Assembly: GCA_900544875.1 (NCBI GenBank)
Contig: UQWS01000015.1
Coordinates: forward strand, 1 to 47,868
From: an uncultured Collinsella sp.
Lineage (GTDB): Bacteria; Actinomycetota; Coriobacteriia; Coriobacteriales; Coriobacteriaceae
DNA length: 47,868 nt
Direction of reading: 5' to 3'
In this document: piece by piece, positions 25,195-32,518 of the stretch
Position numbering within the stretch: the stretch's first letter is position 1
Layout: every line of letters begins with the position of its first letter
The notes under the pieces: generated by a model
Seen by the model: the letters and a program-made list of their open reading frames with translations, nothing else
What the model was told of the DNA's origin: nothing
Database searches by the model: none
Program-made: the position numbers and the translations under genes

Positions 25195-26115
25195 GTGGCA
25201 ACTCAGAAATTCACCGGCGTTATCCCTCCCGTCGTTGTTCCCGATACCGAAGATCACCAGCTCGACGTTGTCTCCTTTGAGCGCAGCATCAACCGCATGA
25301 TCGATGCCGGCGTCGATGGCTTGTTCTTCCTGGGCTCCTCGGGCGAGGTCGTCTTCTCCACCGACGAGCGTCGCCGTCAGATCATCGCCGAGGCCGTCCG
25401 TATCGTCGACCACCGCGTTCCCGTTCTGGTCGGCATCATCGACACCGAGACCGAGCGCATGATCGAGCACGGTAAGGTTGCTCAGGAGCTGGGCGCCGAT
25501 GCCCTCGTCGCCACCTGCCCGTTCTATGCCCTGCAGGGCATGACCGAGGTCGAGGAGCACTTCCGCATCCTGCATGAGGAACTCGACCTGCCCATCTTCG
25601 CCTACGACATCCCCGTCTGCGTCCACACCAAGCTCCCCTGGAAACTCCTTGCCAAGCTCGGCGCCGAGGGCGTTCTGGCCGGCGTCAAGGATTCCTCGGG
25701 TGATGACATCTCGTTCCGCTACCTCGTTCAGGAGAACGAGAAGAACGGCCATCCGATGAGCATCCTCACCGGTCACGAGGTTGTTGTCGACGGCGCCTAC
25801 CTTGGTGGCGCCGACGGTTCCGTCCCGGGTCTCGCCAACGTTGAGCCCGAGGGCTACGTGCGTCAGTGGAAGGCCGCTCAGGCTGGTGACTGGGCTACCG
25901 TCAAGGCCGAGCAGGATCGCCTCAATGAGATTTCGCACATCTGGGATGTCACCTCGGGCGTCCAGGGCTATGCCGGTGGCGTCGGCGCCTTCAAGACCGC
26001 TATGAACCTCATGGGCATCTTCGACAGCCCGACCATGCCGCGCCCGGTGAAGGCCATGACCGGCGAGAACGTCGAGGCTATTAAGAAGGTCCTCCAGGAC
26101 AACGGTCTCCTGTAA
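25195..26115 (+). CDS. nanA: N-acetylneuraminate lyase-type aldolase (DapA/NanA superfamily)
   Basis: Probable class I aldolase that splits N-acetylneuraminate into N-acetylmannosamine and pyruvate through a Schiff base. The 306-residue TIM barrel has GSSGE at 47-51, Tyr137 in FAYDIP and Lys165 in AGVKDSSGD. These positions match the E. coli NanA residues as I know them (S47, Y137, K165). Dihydrodipicolinate synthase usually has GTTGE, and the neighbours encode a sugar kinase and NanE, so the lyase role is preferred; another 2-oxo-acid aldolase cannot be ruled out. Start: GTG at 25195 with AAGGAG six bases upstream. The 68 bases after the paralogue gene hold no hairpin with a T tract. Confidence 0.82.
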   Translation: MATQKFTGVIPPVVVPDTEDHQLDVVSFERSINRMIDAGVDGLFFLGSSGEVVFSTDERRRQIIAEAVRIVDHRVPVLVGIIDTETERMIEHGKVAQELGADALVATCPFYALQGMTEVEEHFRILHEELDLPIFAYDIPVCVHTKLPWKLLAKLGAEGVLAGVKDSSGDDISFRYLVQENEKNGHPMSILTGHEVVVDGAYLGGADGSVPGLANVEPEGYVRQWKAAQAGDWATVKAEQDRLNEISHIWDVTSGVQGYAGGVGAFKTAMNLMGIFDSPTMPRPVKAMTGENVEAIKKVLQDNGLL

Positions 26116-26122
26116 AGCTTCC

Positions 26123-26210
26123 CCAGGCACCCGATCTTGGGGCTCAAGTGGTCGGGCGTGACCCATTAGGTCAACGCCCGACCACTTTCACCCCAACCTC
26201 GGGCACCTGG
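26123..26210 (+). repeat. long imperfect inverted repeat after nanA
   Basis: An 88-base hairpin. Outer pairs CCAGG/CCTGG, CCCGA/TCGGG and TTGGGG/CCCCAA are separated by 2-base mismatches. The inner stem AGTGGTCGGGCG with CGCCCGACCACT continues into TGACC/GGTCA across one unpaired base and a CATTA loop. There is no T tract after it. It could be a message-stabilising structure or a small mobile palindrome. Confidence 0.6.
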
Positions 26211-26287
26211 AAAACCTTTACCGCGCTGTGACGGCTAGCCTGACGGCGCATTTCCTGTAGTTGTTTTTATCTCCTAAGGAGAGCGAC

Positions 26288-27253
26288 ATGGAGAACAAGT
26301 ACATTTGCTCCGTTGATATCGGCGGCACCAAGATTGCGACCGCCATTATGGAGTACCCGGCTGACGGTAGCGTGCCTCATCCCGTTTTTGAGGCCGAGGT
26401 TCCCACCGAGGCCCAAGAGGGCGGCGAGGCCGTCTTCCAGCGTATCGAGGCGTCCATCAAGGCTGCTCTCGAGGCGAATCCCGATGTCGAGGTCCTTGGC
26501 GTCGGTATCGGTGCTGCCGGCGTCGTCGATCCCAAGACGGGCGCCATCGCGTATGCCAACGAGATCATGCCCGGCTGGTCCGGCGTTCAGTTGGGGCCGC
26601 GCCTGCGCGAGGACCTCGGTCTTCCCGTTGCCGTCGTAGGCGACGTGCAGGCTCATGCTCTGGGTGAGGCCCACTGGGGCGTCGGCAAGGGCAAGTTCTC
26701 CGTCTTGTGTCTTGGCATCGGTACGGGCATCGGCGGCGCATATGTCGAGAACGGCCGCGTGATGCAGGGCTTCCATGGTGCTGCCGGTCATATGGGCCAC
26801 ATCGAGTGCTCGGCTGCCGCCGGCATTCCCTGCGCCTGCGGGCGTTCCGGCCATCTGGAGTCGGTTGCTTCGGGCACTTCCATTGGTCGTATGTACGATG
26901 AGCGCTTTGGTCGCGTCGACCCCAGCCGTCCTTCGGTCGGTCGCGATGTGAACGACCTGTGCCGTGCGGGCGACGCAAAGGCGACCGAGGTCATCCATGA
27001 CGCCGGCTTTGCGCTGGGGGCCAGCTTGGGCTCGCTCGCTAACATCCTGGACCCTGAGGTCATCGTGCTTTCGGGCGGCGTGATTCACCAAGGTCCCGAT
27101 TGGCGTTCGCAGACGTGGAAGGATTCGGTGCACGAGGGCTATGCCAGCCAGGCGCTCGATCCGCTTCAGGACACGCCGATCCTCATCGGTTCTCTGGAGG
27201 GCGATGCTCCGCTCATCGGTGCCGCTGAGCATCTTCTTGCCTCGTTGAAGTAA
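26288..27253 (+). CDS. nanK: ROK-family sugar kinase, probable N-acetylmannosamine kinase
   Basis: Probable cytoplasmic kinase making N-acetylmannosamine-6-phosphate. The 321-residue protein has the ATP-binding VDIGGTKIATAI (8-19), the sugar-binding GVGIGAAGVVDP (about 77) and the ROK signature around GHMGHIECSAAAGIPCACGR with CACGRSGHLE, where ROK proteins bind structural zinc. It has no N-terminal helix-turn-helix, so it is a kinase and not a NagC-type repressor. The sugar cannot be read from sequence; a glucokinase role is possible, but placement between the aldolase and nanE favours N-acetylmannosamine. Start: ATG at 26288, with AAGGAG six bases upstream. Confidence 0.8.
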   Translation: MENKYICSVDIGGTKIATAIMEYPADGSVPHPVFEAEVPTEAQEGGEAVFQRIEASIKAALEANPDVEVLGVGIGAAGVVDPKTGAIAYANEIMPGWSGVQLGPRLREDLGLPVAVVGDVQAHALGEAHWGVGKGKFSVLCLGIGTGIGGAYVENGRVMQGFHGAAGHMGHIECSAAAGIPCACGRSGHLESVASGTSIGRMYDERFGRVDPSRPSVGRDVNDLCRAGDAKATEVIHDAGFALGASLGSLANILDPEVIVLSGGVIHQGPDWRSQTWKDSVHEGYASQALDPLQDTPILIGSLEGDAPLIGAAEHLLASLK

Positions 27254-27269
27254 ACGTATCTGCTGTAGG

Positions 27270-27300
27270 AGCCTCCCGAGACAACACGCCTCGGGAGGCT
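27270..27300 (+). terminator. intercistronic hairpin before nanE
   Basis: A perfect 11-bp stem (AGCCTCCCGAG with CTCGGGAGGCT), 9-base loop, followed by GTTCTG. It is a weak terminator or a processing and stability structure between nanK and nanE. Confidence 0.55.
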
Positions 27301-27323
27301 GTTCTGAGAAAGGTTGCAGCCTT

Positions 27324-28010
27324 ATGACCGTCTATCCTTTGATTCAATCCCTGAAGGGCAAGCTCGTCGTGAGCGTTCAGGCGTATATGGGCGAGCCGCT
27401 TCGTACGCCCGAGACCATGGCTCAAATGTCTCGCGCTTGCGAGCTCGGCGGCGCTGCCGCCATTCGCTGCCAGGGCCTTGCCGACATTGCCGCCATTAAG
27501 GGTCGCTGTGAGGTTCCCGTCATCGGCCTGTGGAAGGATGGGCACGAGGGCGTTTACATCACGCCGACGCTGCGTCACGCTCGCGCCTGCGTTGCTGCCG
27601 GTGCCGATATCGTGGCGATCGACGCCACCGATCGTCCGCGCCCCGATGGCAAGACGGTCGAGGATACCTTCCGTCCGCTGCACGAGGAGGGTGTGCTCCT
27701 GATGGCGGATTGTGCCACCATCGAGGATATTCGCCGTGCTGTTGATATGGGCTTTGACCTGGTATCCACCACGCTTTCTCACGGCGTCGCCGCCATCGAC
27801 TGCACCATGGCCGATGGCCCCGATCTGCCGCTCCTGCGCCAGGCGACTGAGGAATTCCCCGGCCTTCCCATCATTTGCGAGGGTCGCGTGCATACGCCCG
27901 AGGAGGCTCGCGCTGCGATCGATGCTGGCGCCTGGGCCGTTGTCGTCGGCACCGCCATCACGCACCCCACGAGTATTACGAGTTGGTTCAAGGCTGCGCT
28001 TGAGGCGTAA
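27324..28010 (+). CDS. nanE: N-acetylmannosamine-6-phosphate 2-epimerase
   Basis: Converts N-acetylmannosamine-6-phosphate into N-acetylglucosamine-6-phosphate, the last step dedicated to sialic acid before NagA and NagB. The 228-residue TIM barrel starts with LKGKLVVSVQAYMGEPL and has AAAIRCQG, PVIGLWKDGHEGVYITPT, DIVAIDATDRPRPDG (about 93-107) and LMADCATIEDI, all characteristic of NanE. The C-terminal phosphate-binding region is EGRVHTPEEA...GAWAVVVGTAIT. This is the clearest functional marker in the operon. Start: ATG at 27324; GAAAGG lies 11 bases upstream. Confidence 0.95.
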   Translation: MTVYPLIQSLKGKLVVSVQAYMGEPLRTPETMAQMSRACELGGAAAIRCQGLADIAAIKGRCEVPVIGLWKDGHEGVYITPTLRHARACVAAGADIVAIDATDRPRPDGKTVEDTFRPLHEEGVLLMADCATIEDIRRAVDMGFDLVSTTLSHGVAAIDCTMADGPDLPLLRQATEEFPGLPIICEGRVHTPEEARAAIDAGAWAVVVGTAITHPTSITSWFKAALEA

Positions 28011-28037
28011 GACAGGCCTCGTATCCGCTCGGGGCGG

Positions 28038-28043
28038 TATACT
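28038..28043 (+). promoter_or_regulatory. -10-like box before rapZ
   Basis: TATACT lies 69 bases before the rapZ start at 28112. No convincing -35 box is visible. A start here would place the hairpin at 28062-28091 inside the rapZ leader. Confidence 0.35.
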
Positions 28044-28061
28044 CAATTTAGGCAATTGACC

Positions 28062-28098
28062 GCGCGGGATCCGGGTTGCTGGGTCCCGCGCTTGTTTT
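28062..28098 (+). terminator. terminator of the nan-type operon, or attenuator of rapZ
   Basis: GCGCGGGA (28062-28069) pairs with TCCCGCGC (28084-28091), followed by TTGTTTT. It is the only hairpin of the operon with a real T tract, so it most likely ends nan-type transcription. It is only about 14 bases before the rapZ start, so it also sits in the rapZ leader. Confidence 0.75.
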
Positions 28099-28111
28099 CG
28101 GGAGGCAGCAC

Positions 28112-29032
28112 ATGCAAAAGGGAGATGCCATGGATGCGGCGGAGCGCTCGGAGCGCATCCCCGATATCGTCATCATCACCGGAATGTCCGGATCGGGCCG
28201 CACGCAGGCCATGCACGTGTTCGAGGACATGGGCTATTTTTGCATCGATAACCTGCCTCCGCGTCTCATCGCCCAGCTTGCCGAGCTCGTCGGCATCAAT
28301 ACGGGCGTGGGCAGGCATCTCGCCGTTACCTGCGATTTGCGTAGCCAGGGACTGTTTGACGAGTTGCTCGATGCGGTCGCCGCGCTCGAAGAGCGCGAGA
28401 TGAGCTGCGACATCGTGTTCTTGGAGGCTTCTGACGAGGTGCTGATTCGTCGCTACAGCGAAAATCGCCGCCGTCATCCCATTGCCAAGCCGGGGGAGAC
28501 TACGGCCGATGCCATTCAGCGCGAGCGCCTTCAGCTGCAGGGCGTGCGCGACCGAGCCGATATGATTATCGACACGAGCCGTCTGCGCACCTCTGCGCTG
28601 CGCAACAAGCTACGTATGGCATTTTCCGAGCTGTCCGACCAACAGCTCATGGACGTCCACGTATTCTCGTTTGGCTTTAAGCACGGCATGCCCGTCGAGG
28701 CGGACATTATGATCGATGTCCGCTTCCTGCCTAATCCGTTCTACGATCCCGAGATGCGCACGATGACCGGTCTCGATAAAAAGGTCTCCGATTTTGTTCT
28801 GGACCATCCCAAGACGCAGGAGTTTTGGAAGGCTTGGACACAGCTGCTCGATACGGTGATGCCGGGCTATATCGCGGAGGGCAAGCCGCAGCTTTCTATC
28901 GCCATCGGCTGTACAGGCGGCCAGCACCGCAGCGTTGCCATTGCCGAAGCCACGGCACGTTATTTGGAAGGTGCCCAATATCACGTGAGCATTTCCCATC
29001 GCGACCTGTCGCGCGCCAACACGAAGGCATAG
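28112..29032 (+). CDS. rapZ: RapZ/YvcJ-family nucleotide-binding protein
   Basis: P-loop protein of the RapZ (YvcJ) family. In E. coli RapZ controls small-RNA decay and glucosamine-6-phosphate synthase; in actinobacteria the role is less clear. The 306-residue protein has Walker A GMSGSGRT (about 27), the ENRRRHPIA motif of the N-terminal domain (near 116) and the C-terminal GCTGGQHRSVAIAE (near 270), which in RapZ binds phosphorylated sugar or RNA. Start: ATG at 28112 with GGGAGG seven bases upstream; ATG at 28130 with AGGGAG is almost as good. It is followed by whiA after six bases; the yvcK/cuvA gene normally between them is missing. Confidence 0.93.
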   Translation: MQKGDAMDAAERSERIPDIVIITGMSGSGRTQAMHVFEDMGYFCIDNLPPRLIAQLAELVGINTGVGRHLAVTCDLRSQGLFDELLDAVAALEEREMSCDIVFLEASDEVLIRRYSENRRRHPIAKPGETTADAIQRERLQLQGVRDRADMIIDTSRLRTSALRNKLRMAFSELSDQQLMDVHVFSFGFKHGMPVEADIMIDVRFLPNPFYDPEMRTMTGLDKKVSDFVLDHPKTQEFWKAWTQLLDTVMPGYIAEGKPQLSIAIGCTGGQHRSVAIAEATARYLEGAQYHVSISHRDLSRANTKA

Positions 29033-29038
29033 GCCTGC

Positions 29039-29968
29039 ATGTCGTTTACCGCTGAGGTGCGCGACGAGCTTGCGCGCTGCGAACCCGAATGTGAATACTG
29101 CGACTTGTCGACGCTTGCCGCCCTCACGCGCGTGAGCGGTACGCTCTCGCTTACCGGCTCTGGGCGGTATCGTTTGACGGTCGCGACCGAGACGGGCGCC
29201 GTCGCGCGCACGATGATCACACTGACGCATCGCATCCTTAAGCTCAAAACGGAGTTCACCGTCCGTAAATCTGTATTGCATAAGGTTCGAAACTACCTCA
29301 TCACCTTGCCCGATCAACCCGACCTGGACAAGGCTCTGGTGCTGCTGGGCATTCTCGACCGCAGGGGAGGGCTCGTCGCCGGTGTTCCCCGGCACATCGT
29401 TGCCCGTCCCTGCTGCAGGCTTGCCTACATCCGCGGCGCGCTCATCGCGGGCGGTTTCGTGGCCGATCCCCGCGGCGACTTTCATTTGGAGATCGCGGTG
29501 CAGGGCGAGCAATATGCCAAGGGGCTTTGCGATCTGTTGGAGCAGATTGGGGTCCATGCTCGTGTTAATGCGCGGCGGGGGTCATATGCCGTGTACATTA
29601 AGAGCGCCGAGGAAATCGAGCATCTATTAAAGCTGATTGGTGCCAAGCGCAGCGTTGCCGAGATTGAGGAGGCGCGCGCGGTCAAGTTGGTTAAGAACGA
29701 TGTGAACCGTCGCGTGAACGCCGAGCTCGCCAACCAGACCAGAAGCGCCGGTGCTGCCCAGCATCAGCTTGCGCTTATCGATGAGCTCGAGCAGCGAGGC
29801 CTTCGCGATGCGCTTCCGGATGCCTTGGCGGTCTTTTGCGACCTGCGCGAGCGCTATCCCGATCTTTCGCTGCGTGATTTAGGGGAGATGGCTGACCCTC
29901 CCTTGTCGAAGTCGGCCCTCTACCATCGTGTTTTACGGCTTGAAAAGCTCATTGAAGCAAACAGGTAG
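29039..29968 (+). CDS. whiA: WhiA-family DNA-binding regulator
   Basis: Conserved Gram-positive transcription factor, tied to sporulation in Streptomyces and to cell division in others. The 309-residue protein starts with SFTAEVRDELARCEPE, has the degenerate LAGLIDADG homing-endonuclease-like N-terminal domain (to about 190, including RAYIRGALIAGGFVADPRGDFHLEI) and the C-terminal helix-turn-helix (about 215-305, PDLSLRDLGEMADPPLSKSALYHRVLRLEKL). No nuclease residues are expected to be active. Start ATG at 29039 follows rapZ by six bases. The intergenic stretch after it is A+T-rich and holds the gap control region. Confidence 0.95.
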   Translation: MSFTAEVRDELARCEPECEYCDLSTLAALTRVSGTLSLTGSGRYRLTVATETGAVARTMITLTHRILKLKTEFTVRKSVLHKVRNYLITLPDQPDLDKALVLLGILDRRGGLVAGVPRHIVARPCCRLAYIRGALIAGGFVADPRGDFHLEIAVQGEQYAKGLCDLLEQIGVHARVNARRGSYAVYIKSAEEIEHLLKLIGAKRSVAEIEEARAVKLVKNDVNRRVNAELANQTRSAGAAQHQLALIDELEQRGLRDALPDALAVFCDLRERYPDLSLRDLGEMADPPLSKSALYHRVLRLEKLIEANR

Positions 29969-30013
29969 ATTAAAGTATCGACTTATATACGGATTTAGCT
30001 GCTGTTTTAGTAT

Positions 30014-30027
30014 TTAAAACGTTTTAA
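30014..30027 (+). promoter_or_regulatory. 14-bp palindrome upstream of gap
   Basis: TTAAAACGTTTTAA is a perfect palindrome centred on CG, as in operators of LacI/CcpA-family proteins. It lies 70 bases upstream of the candidate gap -10 box. A similar site (11 of 14) overlaps the -35 box of the nan-type operon. Confidence 0.45.
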
Positions 30028-30043
30028 CGTAAATTTGATTTTC

Positions 30044-30089
30044 AATTTCGAGCATTCTCGTGAAATTCAAGTCAAAAAAAAGGTATATT
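30044..30089 (+). promoter_or_regulatory. gap promoter with overlapping inverted repeat
   Basis: GTGAAA (30060-30065) and TATATT (30084-30089) have an 18-base spacer that includes an eight-base A tract. An inverted repeat, AATTTC-GAG with CTC-GAAATT (30044-30067, two unpaired bases), covers the -35 box and may be a repressor site. Confidence 0.45.
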
Positions 30090-30161
30090 AGGCGAGTGGT
30101 TAGTTTGTGGGCCTCAACGGCAGGCGCTGTAGCTTGCGGGGGCCTTACGAAAGGAGACACA

Positions 30162-31187
30162 ATGGCAGTAAAGGTTGCTATTAACGGCTTCGGTCGCATC
30201 GGTCGTCTGGCCTTCCGTCAGATGTTCGGTCATGAGGGCTCCGAGATCGTCGCTATCAACGACCTCACCTCTCCCGATATGCTCGCTTACCTGCTGAAGT
30301 ACGACTCCACGCAGGGCAACTACGCTCGCGATCACGAGGTCGTTGCTGGCGAGGATTCCATCACCGTTGACGGCAAGGAGATCAAGATCTACAAGGAGGC
30401 CGACGCCAACAACCTGCCTTGGGGCGACCTCGACGTCGACGTCGTTCTCGAGTGCACCGGCTTCTACACCAGCAAGGCTAAGGCTCAGGCCCACATCAAC
30501 GCTGGCGCCAAGAAGGTCGTCATCTCCGCTCCGGCTGGCAGCGATCTGCCCACCATCGTGTACAACGTCAACCACGAGACGTTGACCGCTGAGGACAACA
30601 TCATCTCCGCTGCTTCCTGCACCACCAACTGCCTCGCCCCGATGGCCAAGGGTCTGAACGACTTCGCTCCCATCGTGTCCGGCATCATGACCACCATTCA
30701 CGCCTGGACTGGCGACCAGATGCCGCTCGACGGCCCGCAGCGCAAGGGCAACAAGCGTCGTAGCCGCGCCTGCGCCGTCAACATCGTCCCCAACACCACC
30801 GGTGCTGCCAAGGCTATCGGCCTGGTTCTCCCCGAGCTCAACGGTAAGCTCATCGGTGCCGCCCAGCGCGTCCCGACGCCGACCGGCTCCATCACCAACC
30901 TCTACGCTGTCGTTGACAAGAAGGTCACCGTCGACGAGGTCAACGCTGCTATGAAGGCCTACGCTGCCACCATCTCCGAGACCTTCGGTTACAACGAGGA
31001 CGACATCGTCTCCACCGACATCATCGGCGAGACCCACGGCTCCATCTTCGACGCCACTCAGACCATGTGCTCTGACCTCGGCAACGGCCAGACCCTCGTT
31101 CAGGTCACCTCTTGGTACGACAACGAGAACTCCTACACCTCTCAGATGGTCCGCACCATCAAGTACTTCGAGAAGTTCGTTGCTTAA
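30162..31187 (+). CDS. gap: glyceraldehyde-3-phosphate dehydrogenase
   Basis: Glycolytic enzyme making 1,3-bisphosphoglycerate with NAD. The 341-residue protein has the Rossmann motif INGFGRIGR (7-15), the active site SCTTNCLAP with the catalytic cysteine, and the WYDNENSYTSQM segment near the C-terminus. Codon use is extremely biased, typical of a highly expressed gene. Start: ATG at 30162, six bases after AAAGGAG; a long open extension upstream overlaps the promoter and is not used. Probably transcribed alone, then partly through the terminator into pgk. Confidence 0.98.
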   Translation: MAVKVAINGFGRIGRLAFRQMFGHEGSEIVAINDLTSPDMLAYLLKYDSTQGNYARDHEVVAGEDSITVDGKEIKIYKEADANNLPWGDLDVDVVLECTGFYTSKAKAQAHINAGAKKVVISAPAGSDLPTIVYNVNHETLTAEDNIISAASCTTNCLAPMAKGLNDFAPIVSGIMTTIHAWTGDQMPLDGPQRKGNKRRSRACAVNIVPNTTGAAKAIGLVLPELNGKLIGAAQRVPTPTGSITNLYAVVDKKVTVDEVNAAMKAYAATISETFGYNEDDIVSTDIIGETHGSIFDATQTMCSDLGNGQTLVQVTSWYDNENSYTSQMVRTIKYFEKFVA

Positions 31188-31224
31188 TTTGGCTTTTAGC
31201 GAATAGCTCGTTGAGCGTCTAAAG

Positions 31225-31272
31225 AAGGGCGCGGCCTTATAGGGCTTACACCCTAGGGTCGCGCCCTTTTTA
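31225..31272 (+). terminator. terminator after gap
   Basis: Stem AAGGGCGCG (31225-31233) with CGCGCCCTT (31260-31268), with further pairing inside the loop and a following TTTTTA. It probably allows some read-through, as pgk has no obvious promoter of its own. Confidence 0.8.
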
Positions 31273-31327
31273 TAAGAAATCGTCTGCCGTAATGGGAGGC
31301 AGACACGTACGAAAGGTAGAAGCAAAC

Positions 31328-32518
31328 ATGGCCTTTACCAAGAAGACCGTCCGCGACATCGATGTCGACGGAAAGCGCGTTCTCGTCCGCGTTGACTTTA
31401 ACGTGCCTATCAAGGATGGCGTCGTTGGCGACACCACCCGTATCAAGGCTGCCCTGCCCACCATCAACTACCTCGTTGAGCACAACGCTCGCGTTATCCT
31501 CATGAGCCACCTCGGCCGTCCCGAGGGCACCGGCTTCCAGCCCGAGCTGTCCCTCGAGCCCGTCGCCAAGAAGCTCGCCGAGCTCTCTGGTCTCGATGTT
31601 GCCTTTGTCGCCGACACCTACGGCGAGAAGGCCGCCGAAGCTGTTGCCGCCGTCGAGCCGGGCAAGGTCCTCGTTCTCGAGAACGTCCGTTTTGATAAGC
31701 GTGAGAAGAAGAACGATCCCGAGATCGCCAAGAAGCTCGCTTCCTATGGTGACGTCTTCGTTCTCGATGCCTTCGGCACCGCTCACCGCGCCCAGGGTTC
31801 CGTCGTGGGCCCCGCCGCTTACCTGCCCGCAGTCGCTGGCTTCCTGCTCGAGAAGGAGGTCGACACGCTCACCGGCATCTTCGCCGAGCCCGAGCGCCCC
31901 TTCGTCGCCATCGTCGGCGGTTCCAAGGTTTCCTCCAAGATCGGCGTTCTCGATCACCTCATCGACTCCGCTGATACCCTGATCATCGGTGGCGGTATGG
32001 CCTACACCTTCTTCCTGGCTCAGGGCCTGTCCGTCGGTCAGTCCCTCAAGGAAGAGGACTGGGTCGAGCGCGCTGGCGAGATGCTCAAGAAGGCCGAGGA
32101 GAAGGGCGTCAAGATCCTGCTCCCCATCGACAACCGCGTTGCCGATCACTTTGGCGAGGACGCTGTCCCCGAGGTTGTCGCTTCCGACGCTATCCCCGAC
32201 GATCGTGAGGGTATGGACATCGGCCCCAAGACCGAGGAGCTTTACGCCGAGGCTGTCAAGGGCGCCAAGACCGTGTTCTGGAATGGTCCCATGGGCGTCT
32301 TCGAGTTCGACAACTTCGCTCACGGCACCCAGGCTATCGCCGAGGCTGTCGCCGAGGCCGACTGCACCTCGATCATCGGCGGTGGCGACTCTGTCGCAGC
32401 TGTCAACAAGTTCAACCTTGCCGACAAGATGAGCTGGATCTCCACCGGTGGTGGCGCTTCCATGGAGCTCGTCGAGGGTAAGGCCCTGCCCGGAGTGGAG
32501 GCGCTTCTCGATGCCTAA
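31328..32518 (+). CDS. pgk: phosphoglycerate kinase
   Basis: Makes ATP from 1,3-bisphosphoglycerate. The 396-residue two-domain protein has RVLVRVDFNVP near the N-terminus, SHLGRP (about 60), the hinge and the nucleotide-binding GGSKVSSKI, and the C-terminal GGGDSVAAV / STGGGASMELVEG. All substrate-binding motifs are present. Start: ATG at 31328 (MAFTKKTV). It overlaps tpiA by 8 bases, so the two are translated together. Confidence 0.98.
   Translation: MAFTKKTVRDIDVDGKRVLVRVDFNVPIKDGVVGDTTRIKAALPTINYLVEHNARVILMSHLGRPEGTGFQPELSLEPVAKKLAELSGLDVAFVADTYGEKAAEAVAAVEPGKVLVLENVRFDKREKKNDPEIAKKLASYGDVFVLDAFGTAHRAQGSVVGPAAYLPAVAGFLLEKEVDTLTGIFAEPERPFVAIVGGSKVSSKIGVLDHLIDSADTLIIGGGMAYTFFLAQGLSVGQSLKEEDWVERAGEMLKKAEEKGVKILLPIDNRVADHFGEDAVPEVVASDAIPDDREGMDIGPKTEELYAEAVKGAKTVFWNGPMGVFEFDNFAHGTQAIAEAVAEADCTSIIGGGDSVAAVNKFNLADKMSWISTGGGASMELVEGKALPGVEALLDA

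Noticed and set aside
25195..26115. Dihydrodipicolinate synthase (dapA) of lysine synthesis
   Set aside because: GSSGE replaces the usual GTTGE, and the operon contains nanE and a sugar kinase rather than lysine genes. It remains the main alternative.
26288..27253. NagC/ROK-type repressor
   Set aside because: The protein starts with the ATP-binding loop and has no N-terminal helix-turn-helix.
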